Origin: Paramuribaculum sp.
GTDB lineage: Bacteria; Bacteroidota; Bacteroidia; Bacteroidales; Muribaculaceae
NCBI GenBank assembly: GCA_022511125.1
Contig: JAFLSD010000009.1
Coordinates: forward strand, 69,026-110,439
Direction: 5' to 3'
Length of the DNA stretch: 41,414 bases
Below are positions 1-9,536 of this stretch, in pieces. The notes below the pieces were generated by a model that ran no database searches, was not told where the DNA came from, and saw only the letters and a program-made list of their open reading frames with translations. Positions within the stretch are counted from its first letter, which is position 1; each line of letters starts with the position of its first letter. A program made the position numbers and the translations under genes.

Positions 1-2295
1 TTCTGTTTGAAGTAACTTCACCCCGGGTAAAATTCCACCATATTGATCCTGCCATCCTCCACCTGTTGTAAGCAATTGTTCCAATGCTAATGTTCGATTG
101 CAAATTTCGTATTCATCCCAGGCAAGAGCACAGAAATCAGAAAGTGCTCCTAAAACAGTGGCCGCTAAAATAGAACTTGTGCCTAAACCCGAACCGGCCG
201 GTATTGCAGACATCAATGTTATTTCTATTCCCGAACCAAAGTCTTTTAGAATTTTTTTGAGAGTATCATTACTGCTCCTTTTACGGAAACCGGCAAGATA
301 TAACGCTGCCTTTGGTATGGAAAACGGTGAGCCTACTTTAAAATAACTATTCAGTTCTTCAAATGATTCGATTGTCTCCATCGCACCCAAATCAATTGAC
401 CTTAAGACTATCCTTGATTCTTCAGCAGCCTTTATATAAACTTGGATAGGCTGTTGACCATTCATTTCTATAGACATATTGACTACCTTTCCCCCGGTAA
501 ATAACGAATATGGCGGAGTGTCGCTCCATCCACCCGCGAGATCAATTCTTACAGGACTCCTGCCCCATACTATTTGATCGGCCTGGACATCAAGTCGGGG
601 TTCTGTTTTATGAATATCAACTTCGGAAAGTATCTCGTTTCTTAATATTTCGAAAGCCCTTTTTTCATCTGTAGCAGAATCCTTGCCTTTCAAAGCATCA
701 ATTTTAGAGCGAAGCATCAAATTATGAATATGCCTCACAGGAGTCTCAGTATCGTCCAAATAATCGGGCTTGTCTAAGCCTTCCGATACATAATTCTCCG
801 CTACATCCGACAAGTCTAATTGATAGAAAACGCTTTTTTTATAATTCTTTGCTAAAAAGAGCCAATTGTCTTTTCTATATAGAATTCTTTGCTGATATAG
901 TTTCATAAGATCTGCTTTTGCCGATATTTCGGATGCAGATACTTTTTTAGATTTGAGCCATATTTCTCTTCCTTTTAGAGAATTATTAGATCCTATCATC
1001 CAGGCAAGTACTTCCCTCATATCATCCACTGAATCTACGACAGGAAATAATGGTGCTGACTGAATATCTTTAAATCCATCAGGCAAATTAATTTTTCTTC
1101 TGTCAGCCCAAAGGACAACTGGTTGCCCTAACCAAAGAGTATTCGGATCAGAAATGTTACCGCTCATTTTATCTTCGATACCATAGGGTCTCACCGCCCA
1201 TCCCCCCGATTGTAACGGTATTATATCCACACATACTCCCGCAGGTATTTCAATTTCCCAATCATTTTCTGGAACACCTGTAATAATATGATTGTTCTGG
1301 AGATGCCATCCTTTGGAGATATTGCTGTTTTCTACCCAAACCCGATCATTCTTTTCTGTCAACCTATATCCCATAATAGAATTTTGAACGAAAAGACTTG
1401 GGCTTGGCTTTATTTTCGGATGCAGAATTTTCCTTTGGTCAACTACAATATTTTGTAACGCCGTGGTTGAAGATATCAATTCGGCACTCGTTCCGAAATG
1501 ATAGAATTCTCCATCCGGCAACGGGACAATGGCAACACTCAGTTTATTTATTATTTCATCTTCAATACCCGGATTGTTTCCCAGCGCCCTGCCAAATTCG
1601 CCATACAGATCATAAAACGAAACTTCACCACTCTCGTTTTTCGATCTTAAGGATAAAACCTTGATTGCCTTCTCAGATAAAAGCCACACCCCTATATCCA
1701 TAAGAAAATAATGGCTCCCGGAATAAGATTCGAGATCCTCTAAGGTGGGTTTCTGAAGCATGAAATCAAGTTCCTCCGGTGTTTTTCTATCCATGACAAA
1801 AACACCGTGATGGGTTGCGGTCAACGCATCTACCCATGTTCCCAAACACACTACATCTGCATCAGGAATTTCTGGTATGTTTTTCTGAGCGCGAATATAA
1901 ACATCACCACTTGCGATTAGAGTAGAAAGTTTTTCAGGCGCTTTATTTATGATTTTCTCAAATAAAGGCAATTGCAGCGACAAAAGGTTCTGATTCAATT
2001 TTTGCCCTCGTTCCCAGCGAAAAACCGGAATAGGGGTTAAAATTTTTCCTACCGGCGCATATGCAGGAAGTCGTCTGCTCTGTCCGCCTGCATGTATTAT
2101 GATTTTCTTATCAGATATACTTGCATTCTTATCATTCTCAAGCCATTTGTCGATTAACCACGTTGTTCCACCTCCTGAACCCACTTTCCTATCCTCAGGA
2201 TCAGAATTGCAATACCATTCGGGGGCTTGAAGATTTTCTAAAGTATGAAAACAGCCAACAAGATCTTTAGGAAGAGACAACAACTTGTAAATCAT
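1..2295 (-). CDS. fkp: Bifunctional fucokinase / L-fucose-1-phosphate guanylyltransferase, 5' part
   Basis: Makes GDP-L-fucose from free L-fucose and supplies it to capsule and glycoprotein fucosylation. 765 codons are present from an ATG at 2295 and the frame is still open at base 1. The family is about 950 aa, so roughly the last fifth is outside the window. The N-terminal nucleotidyltransferase half has the glycine-rich loop HAGGQSRR starting at His68, followed by LPAYAPVGK. The C-terminal GHMP-kinase half has the ATP loop PAGSGLGTSS within residues 695-708. No other in-frame start lies just upstream, because the two nearer ATGs are out of frame. No clear promoter lies between this gene and the tRNA terminator upstream. 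The identification is confident. Confidence 0.93.
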   Translation of the reverse strand, partial: MIYKLLSLPKDLVGCFHTLENLQAPEWYCNSDPEDRKVGSGGGTTWLIDKWLENDKNASISDKKIIIHAGGQSRRLPAYAPVGKILTPIPVFRWERGQKLNQNLLSLQLPLFEKIINKAPEKLSTLIASGDVYIRAQKNIPEIPDADVVCLGTWVDALTATHHGVFVMDRKTPEELDFMLQKPTLEDLESYSGSHYFLMDIGVWLLSEKAIKVLSLRSKNESGEVSFYDLYGEFGRALGNNPGIEDEIINKLSVAIVPLPDGEFYHFGTSAELISSTTALQNIVVDQRKILHPKIKPSPSLFVQNSIMGYRLTEKNDRVWVENSNISKGWHLQNNHIITGVPENDWEIEIPAGVCVDIIPLQSGGWAVRPYGIEDKMSGNISDPNTLWLGQPVVLWADRRKINLPDGFKDIQSAPLFPVVDSVDDMREVLAWMIGSNNSLKGREIWLKSKKVSASEISAKADLMKLYQQRILYRKDNWLFLAKNYKKSVFYQLDLSDVAENYVSEGLDKPDYLDDTETPVRHIHNLMLRSKIDALKGKDSATDEKRAFEILRNEILSEVDIHKTEPRLDVQADQIVWGRSPVRIDLAGGWSDTPPYSLFTGGKVVNMSIEMNGQQPIQVYIKAAEESRIVLRSIDLGAMETIESFEELNSYFKVGSPFSIPKAALYLAGFRKRSSNDTLKKILKDFGSGIEITLMSAIPAGSGLGTSSILAATVLGALSDFCALAWDEYEICNRTLALEQLLTTGGGWQDQYGGILPGVKLLQTE

Positions 2296-2320
2296 ACATT
2301 TCACATTTTAAACAGTGACT

Positions 2321-2360
2321 AAAAAAGCCCACAACCGACTGATTACTGTTTTGTGGGCTT
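2321..2360 (-). terminator. Rho-independent terminator of tRNA-Ser(CGA)
   Basis: A perfect 10-bp inverted repeat (2325-2334 with 2351-2360, 16-nt loop) is followed on the minus strand by six T residues (2326-2321). It lies 11 bp past the tRNA 3' end, so it ends the tRNA transcript and separates it from fkp. Confidence 0.85.
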
Positions 2361-2371
2361 AACTTCTAAAG

Positions 2372-2458
2372 CGGAAAGGCAGGGATTCGAACCCTGGGTA
2401 CCCGTAAGGGCACAACGGTTTTCGAGACCGCCCCGATCGACCACTCCGGCACCTTTCC
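2372..2458 (-). tRNA. tRNA-Ser, anticodon CGA
   Basis: An 87-nt class II tRNA. The acceptor arms GGAAAGG (2458-2452) and CCTTTCC (2379-2373) pair perfectly and G is the discriminator base. The anticodon loop CTCGAAA gives CGA (reads UCG). A long variable arm and the T-loop GGTTCGAATCC are present. No CCA is encoded. Confidence 0.95.
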
Positions 2459-2474
2459 TCGGGATTTTGCAGTG

Positions 2475-2505
2475 CAAAGATACAAAGATTTCGTGAATAA
2501 GCAAG
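2475..2505 (-). promoter_or_regulatory. Promoter of tRNA-Ser(CGA)
   Basis: Bacteroidota sigma-ABfr-type promoter on the minus strand: -7 box TATCTTTG (2482-2475), 19-bp spacer, -33 box CTTG (2505-2502). It ends 17 bp before the tRNA 5' end. Confidence 0.75.
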
Positions 2506-2553
2506 TGATAATTTCACAGTTTTAAATAATCTATAGCCATGTATCTATAAATT

Positions 2554-5500
2554 TCATTTACCGGTTACTGCAAGTCTCCGAGCAGGAGATAGAACTCGCT
2601 TACCATTGCAAATAATTTCAGCACGATAAATATAGATTCCACGACTTACTCTTCGACCTCCCCTATCAAGGAGATTCCACGATATTGGAGAAGAAACAAG
2701 CAAATCGCTTCTATTGGTTACGGTCGAAGACCATACCATATTCCCCTGGAGAGAATAAACTGATACTGTAATCGTCATAATTGCATCAGGCCTATTATGA
2801 ACAAGATAGAAATTCACATCCGTAGATGCGGGATTTGCGTCTGTATAAATATCTGTGATTTCCGGAGCAAGGTTTTCGTCTACTATAAAGAATATCTCTT
2901 TTTCACTAACATTACCTGCTATATCGGCAACTCTGAATTTTAGAATATGTTCACCTTCAGTCAGTTCTGGCAACGGATAAATTATTTCCCCACATCCAGA
3001 TTCGCCTATTTTGGGGGTATAATACATTGTGACATCATCAATGGTAAATTTATTGTCTATTGTCACCGACATATTCCTTCCAATTCCCGATGTAGAAAGA
3101 TTTATTCCTGAATTATCCGAAACCTTTACGAACAATACAGGAGTTGGATTCACTCTATCTCCGGATTTAAAACTTATATCGTTAAGATATATCGATTCTA
3201 TAACTGGTGGAATCGTGTCAGCCTGTAAAGATTCTCCAAGACCGCAAACATAAATGGATCTGATGAGTCCATTCGCGCTATTACCCTCAGTAACAGCTGA
3301 CAATTGGATAGTCGTAGGCCTAAAATTGTCAGCTATATCTTCCGGAAGAATTACTTTCATTGTCCAACAACCGTTTAACACGCTATCTGATGCGACAAAA
3401 AGTAAATCTCCGTGCTTGTCGTAAGTCATTTGTCGCCCCTTAGTACCATCTATATCCCTCCCTATGGTGGTGATGCTTTTATCCGCGTCATAAAAAGACA
3501 GATTCATACGACCGTTAAAATCTTTGAGCGTTTCACCATCTTTATCTGTAATTCTCCCTGAAAACTTATATTCCGAGAGTCCTTGTAATATTACTTCCTC
3601 CTCAGGTTTAAACTCCACATTATCAATACTGTCCAACGTCACTCTATTCAGACTTCCCGCGGGAGTTATTGCTGGATCGCCCATAAAACCGTAACGGAGT
3701 TTATTCGAATTACTTTGACCGACCGGAGAGGACAATTGATTCTTCGCATTAATAAAAGATATACCTAATGACTGTATTTTACCATTTTGGTCGGTTTTAA
3801 AAGCTTCCTCTGCCATTTTTGATGCCAAAAATGCATTTTCTGAAATAAAAACCGGGCGAGTTGCTGTCATGCCTGCAATAATTCCACCATCCGGATTAAA
3901 TAAAAGCTTTTCAGCCCCTGATTGATCATTGTTATCCCATTGCATGAAATAACATGTGGCTCCGAAAAATACCGGTAGTCTTTTGTTGCGAAGATTATTA
4001 ATATCATTCAGAGTGAAAACGCCTTGACCTGTCAGATAATATTTATTGGCGTGACCATTATAGTTGAACCAAACCACTCCCTTGTCCAATTGTTTCAAGA
4101 GATTAGAACGAGCCTCTTCACAATTTCCCCCTTGCAACGAATAAGAATCGATATAAATTTTTTCATATAACATATTCATGCCTGTCTCAGTTGAGGAAAA
4201 CGAATTTATTTCATTTTCAGCTTGACTCAAATGTATTCCAAGATCCCCGTCATCTGCAAGCATTACTATCCTTTTCGTCCATTCACCGTCATTGTTTTGC
4301 GTTAGATATTGTTTAAGTTTTACAATATATGATTCTGCTTCCACAACCGACTTGGCAGGTATTCTTCCGATTGCAATGTTATATCTGTCACTTTCCGGTC
4401 TTATACCGGCATTATCATCCAATTGTGCGAAAATATCATCTGATGTATAAGATATTGTTTCGGTCATACTTTCCTCTGACTCCCAAATTGGCATACGGAT
4501 GTCGTTTTGATATTCGGAGTTAGACGTCAGGTTTCTGTTATCAAAACTCCCACGCCCTAAAAAGAGAGCATATTTTAGTCTTTCCGGCTCCCTATCATAT
4601 ATCATTTTCAGAAATTTTCTGAAGGCGTTAGGGTCTCTCGCACCTGAAGCAAACTCATTGAACACTTTGCCTTGCTCCACTATCAGAACATCCAGGTTAT
4701 CCAAATTTCGGTGTATTTCTGCTATTTCTTCTGCGCAGCGAACTAATGAACTTCCACAAAAAATCACCATTTCTGGCTTTAGGCTTTCATCATGAAGATT
4801 TTGATTTGTCACTATTCCGACAGCCTCAGGCTGAGGCAAAACTGACTTCTCGCTCCATACTACATATCTTTTCCGTCCCGGTGAGCCTGCTATCCATGAT
4901 ATTATTTTATTCTCGCTTAGAGAATTAACTTCCCGTATTTGCCTGTCTTCAGTAATATCCCAAACGTGAGATAAGCCAACACCATCAGAGATACTAATCG
5001 CCGGAGAATCCGAATCAAAAATTAAGCTACCCCTTGCAGGCACTTCAATCTTGCTCAGATAGTTGATCAACAAATAATCAAGATTTGCTGATTTTACAAT
5101 GCCTCCTCCAACGAAACTGAGTCCTAAGTCTATTTTTTCCGAGGAAACAAGATGATTTAATTCGAAACATTTTAAAACGCCATAATTACTACCTGTAGTA
5201 GGAGGAATGGTCAAACGGCTTCCATTGGTAAGCGAAGATCCATTTACCGATAGAGTTAAATATGAATCGGATGTCGTCCGGGTACCGAAAGAGCAGGATA
5301 TTTTTATTGGATAATCCTTGACTAAGCCGGGCAAATTGAAAGAAAAAGTTCTTGAAGGGAGAAGTCTGAAATCTTCACCAAAAAAAACTCTTCCCGTTGA
5401 GCCATAGTTCACTTCTTCAATCTCATGAAGTTGCGCCTGCATAAAACAGTCAGAAGCCTCAGACGATTTAACTGCCAATCCATCGGGAATTAAATCATTT

Positions 5501-5946
5501 GCATTATTTGCATCATTGTTTTCAGTAATAAAATAAAAACCGAGACTGCTATAGGGATTCACTTTCCGCTCATATAGACCGGCATCATTTAATGTTAAAT
5601 TCAGGGGACCTGTTGCAAAAAAATAAACACCGGAATCAGTTTTAAACAATTGTACCGGTGGCAAGTCATCTATAAAATTATCTTTTGAGAGAATATCTGA
5701 AAGAGCCTTTCCACCATAACCATATATTTCTACTTTATCCAATGAATTAAAACCCCATTTTTTTAGAGTCTCGTTTGAAATAAAATGAATTCCGGTTTCT
5801 CTAACACTTATTTTCAGCCATCTTCCTGATTTTAACACAGAATTATCCGTATAAAAATCTTTAGAGAAAGCCGACATTTCCAGGAATGACATCAACAAGA
5901 ACAAACAAAGAAATAATTTTTTTATATGTCCGCGAATTTTAACCAA
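2554..5946 (-). CDS. porU: Type IX secretion system sortase PorU (C25-family)
   Basis: A 1130-aa cell-surface protein. PorU removes the C-terminal signal from type IX cargo and links the cargo to A-LPS. The family is about 1100-1200 aa, so this is full length. A signal peptide occupies about residues 1-29. The gingipain-like C25 core carries a catalytic His in NYNGHANKY (His632) and a catalytic Cys in FFGATCYF (Cys665), the normal spacing for this family. The tail (about 1040-1130) looks like the T9SS C-terminal domain, with VYSLQG and RGIYIYRAE; PorU itself carries such a domain. It starts 16 bp after the GH25 gene and probably shares its promoter. No other clear type IX component or cargo lies in the window. 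Confidence 0.88.
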   Translation of the reverse strand: MVKIRGHIKKLFLCLFLLMSFLEMSAFSKDFYTDNSVLKSGRWLKISVRETGIHFISNETLKKWGFNSLDKVEIYGYGGKALSDILSKDNFIDDLPPVQLFKTDSGVYFFATGPLNLTLNDAGLYERKVNPYSSLGFYFITENNDANNANDLIPDGLAVKSSEASDCFMQAQLHEIEEVNYGSTGRVFFGEDFRLLPSRTFSFNLPGLVKDYPIKISCSFGTRTTSDSYLTLSVNGSSLTNGSRLTIPPTTGSNYGVLKCFELNHLVSSEKIDLGLSFVGGGIVKSANLDYLLINYLSKIEVPARGSLIFDSDSPAISISDGVGLSHVWDITEDRQIREVNSLSENKIISWIAGSPGRKRYVVWSEKSVLPQPEAVGIVTNQNLHDESLKPEMVIFCGSSLVRCAEEIAEIHRNLDNLDVLIVEQGKVFNEFASGARDPNAFRKFLKMIYDREPERLKYALFLGRGSFDNRNLTSNSEYQNDIRMPIWESEESMTETISYTSDDIFAQLDDNAGIRPESDRYNIAIGRIPAKSVVEAESYIVKLKQYLTQNNDGEWTKRIVMLADDGDLGIHLSQAENEINSFSSTETGMNMLYEKIYIDSYSLQGGNCEEARSNLLKQLDKGVVWFNYNGHANKYYLTGQGVFTLNDINNLRNKRLPVFFGATCYFMQWDNNDQSGAEKLLFNPDGGIIAGMTATRPVFISENAFLASKMAEEAFKTDQNGKIQSLGISFINAKNQLSSPVGQSNSNKLRYGFMGDPAITPAGSLNRVTLDSIDNVEFKPEEEVILQGLSEYKFSGRITDKDGETLKDFNGRMNLSFYDADKSITTIGRDIDGTKGRQMTYDKHGDLLFVASDSVLNGCWTMKVILPEDIADNFRPTTIQLSAVTEGNSANGLIRSIYVCGLGESLQADTIPPVIESIYLNDISFKSGDRVNPTPVLFVKVSDNSGINLSTSGIGRNMSVTIDNKFTIDDVTMYYTPKIGESGCGEIIYPLPELTEGEHILKFRVADIAGNVSEKEIFFIVDENLAPEITDIYTDANPASTDVNFYLVHNRPDAIMTITVSVYSLQGNMVWSSTVTNRSDLLVSSPISWNLLDRGGRRVSRGIYIYRAEIICNGKRVLSPARRLAVTGK

Positions 5947-5962
5947 AATATCAATACTTCGT

Positions 5963-6679
5963 TTAATTATTGCTGATTTTATATTTATTATCCCATTCTT
6001 CCTTTGTCCCTTTCCATACGCTCAGATCGGTTAGTCTTTCCACACCCTTTATAATTCCCCTATGAGTATATTGCCACATATCCCATTCAACGCTATCGTT
6101 GATTTTCCTAAAGGAGCATAGCCATAATGGAAATTCTTTAAGTCCTTTCTTCACAAACCTATTGTAACCGTCTTTATTAGTATACAGCATTATTTCATAC
6201 CCCTCTTTTCTCAATGTTTCAGCCATATTCTTTACTTCCTTTATGATTTTATCGGTAGCGATGCCTCTCGGATTTCCCCATTCCTCTACATCTATCACAA
6301 CGGGAAGATTAATCTCTCTACCTGAAATAGAATGCAATACATTTAATGCTTGAAGATAACCCGGTGTATCAAAACGGAAGAAATGATATACCCCTGTCAA
6401 TAAACCAGCTGCCTTAGCTTCTTTAAAGTTTTTGGCAAAATTTTTATCTTTGAAATCACCGCCTTCAGTCGCTTTCAGATAAACAAATTCCAATCCATGA
6501 TCTTTTAAGGCATTATAATCGACATCACCATTATGTGCTGACAAATCCGCTCCTCTTACGGTATATGAAGAGGTATCTATCGTCGATACATTCTCCCCTC
6601 TGCCTGTCAGAATGGTATAACAAATGAACAGGCCGACAGCACAGCAGACAGTTAAGGATATGAATACTAATAAGCGCAT
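5963..6679 (-). CDS. Glycoside hydrolase family 25 (lysozyme-like) membrane-anchored protein
   Basis: 238 aa from the ATG at 6679. GH25 enzymes cleave the MurNAc-GlcNAc beta-1,4 bond of peptidoglycan. An N-terminal hydrophobic segment (about residues 2-24) serves as signal anchor or signal peptide. The GH25 barrel follows, with GADLSAHNG (first catalytic-site Asp), the YLKATEGG strand, VIDVEEW (Asp/Glu catalytic pair) and WDMWQYT near the end. A longer frame from an ATG at 6700 exists. I reject that start because a perfect promoter -7 box (6692-6685) would lie inside the coding region. The start at 6679 leaves almost no 5' leader. It probably forms an operon with porU 16 bp downstream. Its exact role (cell-wall turnover or attack on other cells) is not shown. 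Confidence 0.85.
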   Translation of the reverse strand: MRLLVFISLTVCCAVGLFICYTILTGRGENVSTIDTSSYTVRGADLSAHNGDVDYNALKDHGLEFVYLKATEGGDFKDKNFAKNFKEAKAAGLLTGVYHFFRFDTPGYLQALNVLHSISGREINLPVVIDVEEWGNPRGIATDKIIKEVKNMAETLRKEGYEIMLYTNKDGYNRFVKKGLKEFPLWLCSFRKINDSVEWDMWQYTHRGIIKGVERLTDLSVWKGTKEEWDNKYKISNN

Positions 6680-6684
6680 TAATG

Positions 6685-6716
6685 CAAATTTACAAAACAT
6701 TCAGCGGAAAGGCAAA
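6685..6716 (-). promoter_or_regulatory. Promoter of the GH25-porU operon
   Basis: Perfect Bacteroidota promoter on the minus strand: -33 TTTG (6716-6713), 20-bp spacer, -7 TAAATTTG (6692-6685). Only five bases separate the -7 box from the ATG at 6679, so the mRNA would be leaderless or nearly so. This decides the start codon of the GH25 gene. Confidence 0.75.
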
Positions 6717-6781
6717 TGTAAATTAAAGTTAAACATCATGTTTACAACCCTCACACATATCTTTAACTAAAAAAGCTGTTG

Positions 6782-6789
6782 TAACTTTG
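6782..6789 (+). promoter_or_regulatory. Likely -7 box for rsmG
   Basis: TAACTTTG matches the Bacteroidota -7 consensus, 22 bp before the rsmG ATG. No good TTTG lies at the expected distance upstream (nearest TTTA, 16 bp), so the -33 element is weak or absent. Confidence 0.5.
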
Positions 6790-6811
6790 CAATCATTCAA
6801 ATAAATCAAAA

Positions 6812-7435
6812 ATGGATGAAATCTTAAATTACTTCCCTGAATTATCTTTAAACCAAATTCATCAATTTGAATTATTGTCGGAGCTTTATAATTCATGGAA
6901 TGAGAAGATAAACGTAATTTCGCGAAAGGACATTTCTAATCTTTATGTCCATCATGTTCTTCATTCATTGGCTATTGCAAAGTTTTTTGAGCCTACAGAC
7001 GGAACTACTTTCCTCGATCTCGGTACGGGAGGGGGATTCCCTGGAATTCCTTTAGCTATAATGTGGCCTAATTGTAAATTTCATCTCATAGATAGGATTG
7101 CAAAAAAGATAAGAGTAGCGAGCGAGATTGCTAATTCTATAAATTTGACAAATGTCTCATTCCAGCATGGTGATGTCGGTGAATGCAAGCAGAAATTTGA
7201 TTTCACGGTGAGTCGTGCCGTTATGCCGTTAGATAAACTCATAAAATGTGTCATCAAGAATATCAGTCGTAATCAGTTTAATAGTATTCCTAACGGCTTG
7301 ATTTGTTTAAAAGGAGGTGAACTTGAAGGCGAAATTCAAGAGATTCATCATCCTTTTATGGAAATTAATATCAGTGATTACTTTTCAGAAGAATACTTCT
7401 CCACTAAAAAAATAATCTATGTCCAACTTTCATAA
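6812..7435 (+). CDS. rsmG: 16S rRNA (guanine527-N7)-methyltransferase RsmG
   Basis: 207 aa, the usual length for RsmG (GidB), which methylates N7 of G527 in 16S rRNA using S-adenosylmethionine. The SAM-binding motif FLDLGTGGGFPGIPLA lies at about residues 67-82, followed by the acidic strand end LID (92-94). SRAV (about 133) is typical of the family. The N-terminal helix SWNEKINVISRKD is also characteristic. It starts 22 bp after a -7 box and is followed after 12 bp by the hydrolase gene, so the two are probably co-transcribed. Confidence 0.95.
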   Translation: MDEILNYFPELSLNQIHQFELLSELYNSWNEKINVISRKDISNLYVHHVLHSLAIAKFFEPTDGTTFLDLGTGGGFPGIPLAIMWPNCKFHLIDRIAKKIRVASEIANSINLTNVSFQHGDVGECKQKFDFTVSRAVMPLDKLIKCVIKNISRNQFNSIPNGLICLKGGELEGEIQEIHHPFMEINISDYFSEEYFSTKKIIYVQLS

Positions 7436-7447
7436 ACATTTTCAATT

Positions 7448-8092
7448 ATGAAAATAGTTGCTTTTGAATTTAATTATTTCGGAGTTAATACGTATATCGT
7501 CTGGGATGAGACTACCCGAGAGGCTGCAATTGTCGATCCCGGCATGTTGAATCAGAATGAATGTGATATATTTGCAAACTTCATTAAGGATAATAAATTA
7601 AACGTCAAATACCTAATAAACACACACATGCATATCGACCATGTAATGGGTGACGATTTTGTAGCAGACAAATATAACATTGGTATTTCAGCTAATAAAG
7701 AGGATGCTTTTCTCGGCTCAGGGCGTGAAATGCAAGCACAAATGTTTCATCTCAGAAAAGTTAAAACTTCCCCTCTTAAAATTGAACATCAGCTTAAGCA
7801 AGGAGATAAGCTATTTCTTGGAAGTGAATGGCTTGAAATTGTTGAAGTTCCCGGACATTCTCCTGGGTCTATAGCTCTTTATTCGCCGTCCGATAAATTT
7901 ATTATAACAGGTGATGCACTGTTTAATGGCAGCATAGGCAGAACAGATCTAGCTGGAGGAGATTATTCAACATTGATAAATAACATCAAAAATAATTTGC
8001 TTTCGCTTCCCCCTGAAACGATAGTATATCCGGGACACGGTCCTTCAACCACTATATATAAAGAAAAGACTCAAAATCCTTTTCTTCACTAA
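7448..8092 (+). CDS. Metallo-beta-lactamase-fold hydrolase (glyoxalase II-like)
   Basis: 214-aa cytosolic enzyme of the YcbL/GloB-like group. It has the zinc-binding motif THMHIDH (His60, His62, Asp64, His65), then PGHSPGS, TGDALF and the terminal YPGHGPST, together a complete two-metal site. Family members hydrolyse thioesters such as S-lactoylglutathione or related substrates; the substrate here is unknown. It lies 12 bp after rsmG. The stop is 7 bp from the stop of the convergent TPR gene, leaving no room for a separate terminator. Confidence 0.88.
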   Translation: MKIVAFEFNYFGVNTYIVWDETTREAAIVDPGMLNQNECDIFANFIKDNKLNVKYLINTHMHIDHVMGDDFVADKYNIGISANKEDAFLGSGREMQAQMFHLRKVKTSPLKIEHQLKQGDKLFLGSEWLEIVEVPGHSPGSIALYSPSDKFIITGDALFNGSIGRTDLAGGDYSTLINNIKNNLLSLPPETIVYPGHGPSTTIYKEKTQNPFLH

Positions 8093-8099
8093 GTATTTC

Positions 8100-9521
8100 C
8101 TATGTGTCGAGAATACGTGCGGCAAATGGCTCAATCTTCGATAGATCGGGCATTTGTCCTTTAAGTAGAGAATCCTCTATAACTGTTATATAATGCAACA
8201 AAGATATCTGCGAAAGCCTGACTTCTAATGTTGTACTAACATTTAGTCTATCTGCTATATCTTCCTTTATCCTGGTTACCTCTTCCAAAAGTCCATCCAT
8301 CTGTTTTAGATGTAGCCTTGAAAGGATATATAAAAGGTCTATTTCTGTGACAATGCGCAACTCATTTTCCTTATAACTTTCATAAAGTCTGATTACATCC
8401 GAAAAATTATCATTTCGATAATATATCTCGAAGTATTCTTTTTTTAAAGTAAGACCATGCGTATTTTCCAAACCTTTTACGATAGTAGCAGCACCTACAA
8501 AATTTCCTGAAAGATAATTGTTCATCGCTATTTCAGTGATCTTATCTTCTTCCAAATTTTCGTAATTTTTGAAAAAAGTCTCCAATATCTGTGGATCGAT
8601 TTTACCTCTCGTCAATTTTAGCCAATTCTCCAGTACAATTACATTATGCGAGTTGACTTTCATGTAGTCTTGCAGTAAACTTGCCGCTTTTTTCTCATCT
8701 AAATAAGAGCTATAATAAAAAGCCTTGACTATTACCGGTTCAGATATCTCTGGATTAATGGCCATGGCTCGGTCAAGATATTTCATCAATTCTTCGAATG
8801 AACTTCCCTTCTCAACCAATATTCTTGCTTTCTGAATTAACGCTCGTATTGAATCCGGATTAATTGCTAATGCATAATCTACAGCTCTTTCTGCTTCCTC
8901 TAAATTATTTAAGGCCTCTGAATATATTTCGGAAAGCATTTCCCAGAATTCATTATTGAACGGTTCTTCTTCTGTCAATTGCTCAGTAAATCGTAATGCA
9001 TTTTCATAATCACGGTTTTCTAAAGCCACATCTACCATCTCATAAAGAAATGTTGGCGAGTATTGAGTCTTGCGGAGAATTGACTCCTTGTTTTCTAACA
9101 ACCAGTCATAATTCCCTTTGTCGGCCGCCAAATTAATAAGTTGAATCACCCATTCATCTTCCAATTCATTCACATCTCTTAATATCAGACTTAGATTTGC
9201 CTTAAAAGTATCTTCATTCGTTTCTTCTAATCTAAAATTAAGGATCTTACCTATGAAAGAATCCGAAGGCAACATTTTTAAAATATTCTCTACCTCCCTC
9301 AAATCGTTTAAATCATAATAAAGCAAAGCTCGTCTTTCTAATAACGGCACGCTTGATGGATATGTCTGCGAAGCATATATAACGACTTTCATTCTGGTGC
9401 CGTCTTCTGATAGATCGGAAGCATAATCGAAGATCTCGACAAGTTCCGATTCATCGAAAAACGATGAATCGGAATCTACCGAAGCTTTGAATCTTTTATA
9501 GGATTCTTCTCTTTCGTCCAT
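8100..9521 (-). CDS. Tetratricopeptide-repeat protein
   Basis: 473 aa, acidic, with no signal peptide or membrane segment, so probably cytosolic. It is built throughout from paired helices. The clearest TPR units lie around residues 150-270, with A-x-x-INP turns such as ALAINPDS and AMAINPEI. Bacteroidales genomes often carry a TPR gene of this kind directly downstream of glnS. The 15-bp gap suggests co-transcription with it. TPR proteins act as binding scaffolds; no partner is indicated and no enzyme motif was seen. Confidence 0.75.
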   Translation of the reverse strand: MDEREESYKRFKASVDSDSSFFDESELVEIFDYASDLSEDGTRMKVVIYASQTYPSSVPLLERRALLYYDLNDLREVENILKMLPSDSFIGKILNFRLEETNEDTFKANLSLILRDVNELEDEWVIQLINLAADKGNYDWLLENKESILRKTQYSPTFLYEMVDVALENRDYENALRFTEQLTEEEPFNNEFWEMLSEIYSEALNNLEEAERAVDYALAINPDSIRALIQKARILVEKGSSFEELMKYLDRAMAINPEISEPVIVKAFYYSSYLDEKKAASLLQDYMKVNSHNVIVLENWLKLTRGKIDPQILETFFKNYENLEEDKITEIAMNNYLSGNFVGAATIVKGLENTHGLTLKKEYFEIYYRNDNFSDVIRLYESYKENELRIVTEIDLLYILSRLHLKQMDGLLEEVTRIKEDIADRLNVSTTLEVRLSQISLLHYITVIEDSLLKGQMPDLSKIEPFAARILDT

Positions 9522-9536
9522 TAAAGATTTAACTGT

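Noticed and set aside
98-346. Plus-strand frame of 82 codons inside fkp
   Set aside because: Antisense shadow of fkp, whose conserved GHMP kinase motif lies in the same bases. The frame at 1398-1664 is rejected for the same reason.
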